Assembly (NCBI GenBank): GCA_017615065.1
Contig: JAGAAY010000085.1
Coordinates: 1 to 36,335, forward strand
DNA from: Bacteroidales bacterium
Lineage (GTDB): Bacteria > Bacteroidota > Bacteroidia > Bacteroidales > UBA932
DNA: 36,335 nucleotides
Direction of reading: 5' to 3'
Below the pieces are notes generated by a model, which saw only the letters and a list, made by a program, of their open reading frames with translations, ran no database searches and had not been told where the DNA came from. Of the stretch, positions 31,178-36,335 are shown in pieces (position 1 is the stretch's first letter; the number at the start of each line of letters is the position of its first letter). The position numbers and the translations under genes were made by a program.

Positions 31178-31659
31178 CCTCCTGTTTATTACCCGCGCCC
31201 GTTTGACTACCTCCGGTCCGTTTTGCCCGGTTTTTGGGCCGGAACCCCGTGATTTTTTCCACTCGGCGTCAAAAAAGGCCCTCAAATGACGCCCAATTCG
31301 TATTTTTACCAACTCGGCGTCAATAATGGTTTCTAAATGACGCCGAACCCGTTTTTTTGTCGGTTGGGGATCATTTTCGGTCCTAAAATGACGCCGAACC
31401 TCTGAATTCGCTAGCCGGGTGCACCCGAAGGTACATAGCTCGGCACCTTCGGGAGCATTTTGGGCTGTTTTTGCTCCTGAAGGTCCATTGGCCGGCACCT
31501 TCGGCCACACCTGACCCACAGCTGGTTTATTGGCTGGCGCTCAACTAGTTGACAATCAGTGAGTTCCTTGTTTATGGGTGCAATTTTTGTTGCACCCATA
31601 AACACGTATCTTGCTCATACACAAACACATGGCCGCCAGCGATTGTTTGGGGGGGAGGA
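31178..31659. repeat. Hairpin-rich intergenic region with 51-52 bp periodicity
   Basis: Between convergent yidD and menG lies about 480 bases with no credible gene. Three units repeat every 51 bases: TGACGCC at 31287, 31338 and 31389, each preceded by CGGCGTCA or a variant (31264, 31315, 31366), so each unit can fold as a stem-loop. Two further hairpins follow at 52-base spacing: 31425-31432 with 31445-31452, and 31477-31484 with 31497-31504 (stems C[CT]GAAGGT/ACCTTCGG, the second with a G-T pair). A perfect 15-bp inverted repeat, TGTTTATGGGTGCAA and its complement (31569-31583 and 31590-31604), closes the region. Confidence 0.8.
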
Positions 31660-32361
31660 TCAGCGGGAGGCGAGGTAGAGGCGGCAGAGGCCGAGGGTGA
31701 GGGTGCGGAAGCGGACGTCGGTGAAGCCGGCGGTGCGGATCATGTTGCAGAAGGCGGCGGGGGGAGGGAAGGCGTGGACGGAGGCCGGGAGATACCGGTA
31801 GGCCTGCTTGTTACCGGAGATGAGTCCGCCGATCATGGGGAGGATGTGCATGAAATAGAGGTCGTAGAGGCGGCGGAGAAAGGGTTTGTCGGGAACGGAG
31901 AGTTCCAGGATAACGACTTTGCCGCCGGGGGCGATGACGCGGTGGAACTCCTGCAGGGCGATGTCTTTGTGTTCGAAGTTGCGGATACCGAATGCGCAGA
32001 ACACACGGTGGAAGGAGCCGTCCGGGAAGGGGAGGGCTTCGGCATCGGCCTTCATGAGTTTAATGCGGTCGTGGACGCCTTCGTGGGCGGCTTTGCGCAT
32101 TACCAGCGACATCATGCCTTCGGATATGTCCACTCCGGTTACGCGGGTGCCGCTGTTGCCGGCGGCGAGTGCGATGGCGATGGTGCTGTCGCCGGTGCCG
32201 CAAGCCACATCCAGGATGCGCTGCTGGGAGCCGTCGACGATTTCGCGAATGGCCCGCTTGCGCCAGAGGCGGTCCACACCCAGCGACATAATATGATTCA
32301 GGCGGTCGTACGAGGGCGCCACCGAATCGAACATCTCCTGTATTTTTTCCTTTTGCGGCAT
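31660..32361 (-). CDS. menG: Demethylmenaquinone methyltransferase (MenG/UbiE)
   Basis: This 233-residue SAM-dependent methyltransferase makes menaquinone from demethylmenaquinone. Motifs: VAPSYDRLNHIMSLGVDRLWRKRAI (UbiE family N-terminal signature), SAM motif I ILDVACGTGDST (residues 49-60), GVDISEGMM (acidic loop), LPFPDGSFHRVFCAFGIRNF (UbiE signature) and EFHRVIAPGGKVVILELS. It is encoded apart from menA but belongs to the same pathway. It has its own promoter, divergent from the DUF2723 gene. A seven-G run lies just beyond its stop. Confidence 0.95.
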   Translation of the reverse strand: MPQKEKIQEMFDSVAPSYDRLNHIMSLGVDRLWRKRAIREIVDGSQQRILDVACGTGDSTIAIALAAGNSGTRVTGVDISEGMMSLVMRKAAHEGVHDRIKLMKADAEALPFPDGSFHRVFCAFGIRNFEHKDIALQEFHRVIAPGGKVVILELSVPDKPFLRRLYDLYFMHILPMIGGLISGNKQAYRYLPASVHAFPPPAAFCNMIRTAGFTDVRFRTLTLGLCRLYLASR

Positions 32362-32372
32362 ACTCCGAAAGA

Positions 32373-32380
32373 CAAATATA
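32373..32380 (-). promoter_or_regulatory. -7 box of menG
   Basis: On the minus strand TATATTTG lies 11 bases before the ATG at 32361; it faces the divergent box at 32403. Confidence 0.6.
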
Positions 32381-32402
32381 CGAAAACCCCCGCAAAAATG
32401 AT

Positions 32403-32410
32403 TATATTTG
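32403..32410 (+). promoter_or_regulatory. -7 box of the DUF2723 gene
   Basis: TATATTTG lies 22 bases before the ATG at 32433, in a compact divergent region with menG. A clear -33 element is not seen. Confidence 0.6.
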
Positions 32411-32432
32411 CAGATTAATAAACCCTAACCGG

Positions 32433-35400
32433 ATGGACAAGAAGACATTCAAGCGCTGGAACCTCATCGTGGCCACTGTGGTTACGCTGGTGGCAGCCGT
32501 TACATATCTCTCCACTATTGAGCCCACGGCATCGTTCTGGGATTGCGGAGAGTTCATTGCATCGTCATATAAACTGGAGGTGGGACATCCTCCGGGAAAC
32601 CCGGTGTTCCAGCTCCTGGCGCGCTTCTTCACGATTCCCTTCCCTCCGGAGAAGGCGGCGGTGGCCGTGAATGCTTTTAACGGCATCCTTGGCGCAATCA
32701 CCATTTTCCTGCTGTATCTTACAGTGGTGTTCTTCGCAAAGCGGCTCATTAAGTCAAAAGAGGAAGAATACACTACGGCGCAGGCAATCGCCATTTTCGG
32801 TTCGGGTGCCGTGGGTGCGCTGGCATACTGCTTCTGCGATACTGCATGGTTCAGCGCAGTGGAGGGAGAGGTTTATGCGATGTCGTCGCTGTTCACCGCC
32901 CTGGTATTCTGGATCATGTGCAAGTGGTACGAGGATGCCGATAAGCCCCATTCGGGCCGATGGATAGTGCTGATCGCCTTCCTGATGGGCCTGAGCATCG
33001 GCGTTCACCTGCTGAACCTGCTCACCATCCCGGCCTTCGTGTTCATGTATTATTACAGGAAGAACGAAGACAAGAAGCTGCCTTTCGGCAAACTGTTCGG
33101 AATATTCATGATAGGCGTGCTCATCGAGTTCGTGCTGGTGTTCATGTTCATTCCTTATCTGCCCAAGCTGGCGGCTTTCTTCGACCGCATCTTCGTGAAC
33201 GGCTTCCACCTGCCGTACAACAGCGGCGCCCTGTTCTTCCTTGTGGGCCTGCTGGCGCTGTGCTTCTGGGGCCTGTTCACTACGCTCAAAAGGCAGAACG
33301 TGTTCTGGAACACCGTGCTCCTGTGCGTCACTACGCTTGTAATCGGCTTCTCGCTGTTCTCCATAGTGATTATCCGCTCCAGCGTAAAAACGCCCACCAA
33401 CGAGTATCAGCCCGATAACCCCTACACCCTGGTGCGTTATCTCAACCGTGAGCAGTACGGCAGCGTGCCCCTGATTTACGGCCAGTACTACGATTCCCCG
33501 TACGACCTCAAGCAGGATCAGTACTGGGCCCCGCTGGACGGCAAGTATGTGAAGGCCGACAGCCCCACTGACGTGAAGTATCACTCGGATGCCAAAATGC
33601 TGTTCCCGCGCATGTGGAACGGCGGCGACCAGCGCTACATCGACTTTTACGAATCATATACCGGCGGCAAGGGCAAACGCATCCGCGGAGCCACTTACCG
33701 CATGCCCACTTTCGGCGCCAACATGGCATTCTTCCTGGACTACCAGCTCAACTGGATGTATTGGCGCTACTTCATGTGGAACTTCGCCGGAAGGCAGAAC
33801 GAGGTGCACAGCCCCAGCCCCGGCAATCCCTTCACCGGCAACTGGGAATGCGGCATCAAATTCATCGACGCAATGCGCCTGGGCGACCAGAGCGACGCTC
33901 CCGAAATCCTGGCAAACAACAAAGGCAAGAACCATTATTTCCTCCTGCCGCTGCTGCTGGGCATCATCGGCCTGGTATTCCAGTTCGACCGTGATAAACG
34001 CGGCTCATGGCTGGTATTCCTGATGTTCTTCATGACGGGCATTGCAATCGTGCTGTATCTTAACCAGCCGCCATATCAGGTGAGGGAGAGGGATTATGCC
34101 TATGCTGGATCGTTCTATATGTTCGCGCTGTGGATTGGACTGGGCGTGGCCGCGCTGTACGAGTGGATAAACGGCGCGCTCAAGGGCAAGTATGAAAAGC
34201 CCGTGGCCATCGCCGTATCGGTGCTGTGCCTTGGCGTGCCCGCTCTCATGGCGGAGGAAAACTGGGACGATCACGACCGCTCGCACCGCTACACAGCCGT
34301 GGAGATGGCAAAGAACTATCTCAACTCGGCGGGCAAGGACGGCATCCTCATCACTCACGGAGACAACGATACCTTCCCCCTGTGGTACGCCCAGGAAGTG
34401 GAAAGCGTAAGGCCGGACGTGAGGGTTGTGAATACCTCCCTGCTGGGTACCGACTGGTACATCGACCAGATGAAATGGGCCAGCAACGAAAGCGCGCCGC
34501 TTCCTTTGACCATCCCCCAGAGGTCATATCTGTACGGCACGAATGAATATGTATTCATTATCGACGATACGGGTGAAACCACGCCCATATCGGAGGTGAT
34601 GGACGTATTCAAGGATCCCAGGATGAGGATAGAGCTCCAGAGGGGCAGGAAAGTGAACGTTATCTGCGCCCGCAATATCAGCATTCCGGTGAACAAGGAG
34701 AATGTGTTCAAATACGGTATCCTGGATCCGGAAAAGTACAGTATGGAGGAGGTTCCGGACACCATCGTCCTGAGCATGTCCAAGGACAAGAATTACCTCA
34801 CCAAGCCAGAACTCTTCATGCTGGACCTTCTGGCCGGTTATCAGTGGGACAGGCCCATCAGCATGCTCAACATGGGCGGAGACCTTAACATCGGCATAAA
34901 GGAATACCTTATGTACGACTGCTTCTCCTACAGGTTCGTGCCCTTCAAGAACAAGGTTACCTATCAGGACATCGGCAAGGGAGATCCTCTGGCGCTGTAT
35001 CGCATGATGACGGACGGCACATTCACCTGGGATGCCCTGAGCCGCAAGGACTACTTCGTGGACTACCAGAACCTGTACACCTTCCTGGGTGTGCTGAGCC
35101 AGCGCCAGATGTTCGTGACTGTGGCCAACGCGCTGATAAACGCCGGCGAAAAGGACAAGGCCATGGAGATCCTGGACAAGTGCCAGGAGTGCATTCCGGA
35201 GGAAACCTTCCCGCTTGAAACCATCCCCGTTGGCTTCACCACCAACACCTATATGGGCATCCGCATGGCGGAAATGTACTATTTCCTGCATGCCGATGAC
35301 AAAGGCGACGCCCTGGCCGAAAAGATCGGCAACCTGCTTCTGGATACGATGCAATTCTACGGCTCATTCGCCACTATGGGCCAGCCGGAATTCGAGGCGG

Positions 35401-35525
35401 CATACCAGGCGCTCTACTATCTGGAAGACGTGCTGGAAGACTACAAGAAGTACGACCTGGCAACAAAAATCGCCGACGGTCTGTCGGCGATGATAAAAGG
35501 TTTGAAAGCCGGGCTTGACGACTAG
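32433..35525 (+). CDS. DUF2723 multi-pass membrane protein
   Basis: This 1030-residue membrane protein of the DUF2723 family is common in Bacteroidota and distantly related to GT-C glycosyltransferases. The N-terminus has [33 protein letters not shown], an acidic loop like that of mannosyltransferase-type enzymes (Asp-Glu near the first extracytoplasmic loop). About 12 membrane segments follow in the first 600 residues, then a large soluble domain ([19 protein letters not shown]...) and a C-terminal helical, TPR-like part. Donor and acceptor are unknown. Its stop codon shares the palindrome CTAG with the convergent pgk stop. Confidence 0.9.
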   Translation: MDKKTFKRWNLIVATVVTLVAAVTYLSTIEPTASFWDCGEFIASSYKLEVGHPPGNPVFQLLARFFTIPFPPEKAAVAVNAFNGILGAITIFLLYLTVVFFAKRLIKSKEEEYTTAQAIAIFGSGAVGALAYCFCDTAWFSAVEGEVYAMSSLFTALVFWIMCKWYEDADKPHSGRWIVLIAFLMGLSIGVHLLNLLTIPAFVFMYYYRKNEDKKLPFGKLFGIFMIGVLIEFVLVFMFIPYLPKLAAFFDRIFVNGFHLPYNSGALFFLVGLLALCFWGLFTTLKRQNVFWNTVLLCVTTLVIGFSLFSIVIIRSSVKTPTNEYQPDNPYTLVRYLNREQYGSVPLIYGQYYDSPYDLKQDQYWAPLDGKYVKADSPTDVKYHSDAKMLFPRMWNGGDQRYIDFYESYTGGKGKRIRGATYRMPTFGANMAFFLDYQLNWMYWRYFMWNFAGRQNEVHSPSPGNPFTGNWECGIKFIDAMRLGDQSDAPEILANNKGKNHYFLLPLLLGIIGLVFQFDRDKRGSWLVFLMFFMTGIAIVLYLNQPPYQVRERDYAYAGSFYMFALWIGLGVAALYEWINGALKGKYEKPVAIAVSVLCLGVPALMAEENWDDHDRSHRYTAVEMAKNYLNSAGKDGILITHGDNDTFPLWYAQEVESVRPDVRVVNTSLLGTDWYIDQMKWASNESAPLPLTIPQRSYLYGTNEYVFIIDDTGETTPISEVMDVFKDPRMRIELQRGRKVNVICARNISIPVNKENVFKYGILDPEKYSMEEVPDTIVLSMSKDKNYLTKPELFMLDLLAGYQWDRPISMLNMGGDLNIGIKEYLMYDCFSYRFVPFKNKVTYQDIGKGDPLALYRMMTDGTFTWDALSRKDYFVDYQNLYTFLGVLSQRQMFVTVANALINAGEKDKAMEILDKCQECIPEETFPLETIPVGFTTNTYMGIRMAEMYYFLHADDKGDALAEKIGNLLLDTMQFYGSFATMGQPEFEAAYQALYYLEDVLEDYKKYDLATKIADGLSAMIKGLKAGLDD

Positions 35526-36335
35526 TCCCTGATCGCGGCGATGCCGGGGAGGACTTTGCCCTCGATGGCTTCCAGCATTGCTCCGCCGCCGGTGGACACG
35601 TAGCTCACCTTATCGGCAAAACCCATCTGGGTGACGGCTGCCACAGAGTCGCCGCCGCCTACGAGGGTGTATGCGCCCTGAGCGGTGGCATCGGCAAGAT
35701 CCTGAGCGATCTGGAGGGTTCCCTTTGCGAAGTTGGGAAGCTCGAATACGCCCACGGGACCGTTCCAGAGGATGGTCTTGGACTCCATGATGATCTTGCG
35801 CCAGTTCTCCAGGGATGCCGGGGAAGCGTCCATGCCCTCCCAGTCGTCGGGAATGTTGTAGATGTCGAACACCTGGCGGGGAGTGTCGTTGTCGAAGCTC
35901 TGGCCGGCCACGGTGGCAACGGAAAGGCTCACGTTCACGCCCTTTTCCTTCGCGGTCTTGAGGATTTCAAGTGCGTCGGGAATGAGTTCGTCCTCGTGCA
36001 GGGAAAGGCCGATGTGGCCGCCCTGTGCCTTGATGAAGGTATAACCCATTCCGCCGCCGATGATGAGGTTGTCCACCTTGCCCACGAGGTTCTTCAGAAC
36101 TGCGAGCTTGGAGCTTACCTTCGATCCGCCGATGATAGCGGTGAGGGGGCGCTTTGCGTTGGTGAGAACATTGTCGATGGCCTTGATTTCGCCTTCCATC
36201 AGGTAGCCGAACATCTTGTCGTTGGGGAAGTATTCGGCGATGAGGGCGGTTGAGCCGTGTGCGCGGTGGGCGGTGCCGAATGCATCGTTGATGTAGCAAT
36301 CGGCATAGCTGGCGAGCTTCTTGACGAACTCCTTC
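35522..36335 (-). CDS. pgk: Phosphoglycerate kinase, C-terminal part (cut by window end)
   Basis: This is a glycolytic enzyme converting 1,3-bisphosphoglycerate and ADP to 3-phosphoglycerate and ATP. About 270 codons are visible; the frame continues without a start to the window edge, so the N-terminal domain lies outside. Visible motifs are [77 protein letters not shown] and [18 protein letters not shown], the hinge and nucleotide-binding region. An internal Met at 36214 could be mistaken for a start, but the conserved sequence clearly extends upstream of it. It ends 4 bases inside the DUF2723 gene. Confidence 0.96.
   Translation of the reverse strand, partial: KEFVKKLASYADCYINDAFGTAHRAHGSTALIAEYFPNDKMFGYLMEGEIKAIDNVLTNAKRPLTAIIGGSKVSSKLAVLKNLVGKVDNLIIGGGMGYTFIKAQGGHIGLSLHEDELIPDALEILKTAKEKGVNVSLSVATVAGQSFDNDTPRQVFDIYNIPDDWEGMDASPASLENWRKIIMESKTILWNGPVGVFELPNFAKGTLQIAQDLADATAQGAYTLVGGGDSVAAVTQMGFADKVSYVSTGGGAMLEAIEGKVLPGIAAIRD

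Noticed and set aside
31261..31400. CRISPR array
   Set aside because: The units are only three, are imperfect and palindromic over their ends, and have no distinct conserved repeat with variable spacers; no cas genes are in the window.
30956..31519. 187-codon minus-strand open frame covering yidD and the hairpin array
   Set aside because: Half is antisense to yidD and the rest follows the 51-base repeat; the repetition explains the open frame. Kept only as a repeat observation.

Overview
The window looks like a chromosomal segment of a Bacteroidota bacterium, most likely order Bacteroidales. It has GC-rich coding DNA and AT-rich promoters of the TTTG-N19-TAnnTTTG type found before many genes on both strands. 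It also carries lineage-typical families: S46 dipeptidyl peptidase, DUF4271 next to a HemD-like gene, DUF2723, DUF2490, DUF4956, SUI1, a long-tailed ribosomal protein S16 and FISUMP-type lipoproteins. I cannot name a genus or species from the sequence alone.

Layout. 1-460: tRNA-Ile(GAT) and tRNA-Ala(TGC), each followed by a terminator-like hairpin. 459-6010: a large surface lipoprotein, a membrane protein overlapping a winged-helix regulator, and a secreted GH31 glycosidase. 6160-8494: a tight three-gene operon (VTC domain, DUF4956 membrane protein, DUF2490 barrel). 8500-10464: a DPP11-like S46 peptidase on the minus strand, divergent from a sulfatase-modifying-factor-like lipoprotein and a nucleosidase-like gene. 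12122-13585: an NhaC antiporter on the minus strand, divergent from a secreted protein with a TonB-like C-terminus.

15162-19650 is the accessory part. A four-gene operon encodes a GHKL ATPase, a STAS-like DUF4325 protein, an MNT nucleotidyltransferase and a HEPN (HepT-type) protein. A FISUMP lipoprotein follows, then a second HEPN-MNT pair of a different family in the opposite gene order, with an 18-bp perfect palindrome in its promoter. A low-GC secreted protein comes next. The second pair and that protein lie between direct repeats, the distal copy of which abuts the 3' flank of tRNA-Leu(GAG). A double-hairpin repeat occurs on both sides of the accessory part (14948-15079 and 19430-19561).

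19651-36335 is mostly housekeeping: tRNA-Leu; rpsP-rimM; lolD-like ABC ATPase; tRNA-Pro(TGG) leading into a split transketolase, a second ExbD/TonB-like secreted protein, and an ECF sigma/membrane protein/Spy-like stress unit; lepA; menA-SUI1-DUF4271; hemD-like-rnpA-yidD; a 480-bp hairpin-rich gap; menG (ubiE) on the minus strand; a 1030-residue DUF2723 membrane protein; and the C-terminal part of pgk, cut by the window end. MenA and MenG act in consecutive late steps of menaquinone synthesis although they sit in different operons.

The strongest candidates for something undescribed are the ATPase/STAS/MNT/HEPN operon, the repeat-bracketed second HEPN-MNT module, the double-hairpin repeat family, and the pair of secreted ExbD/TonB-CTD-like paralogs. 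All functions are inferred by reading motifs by eye; no database search was run.
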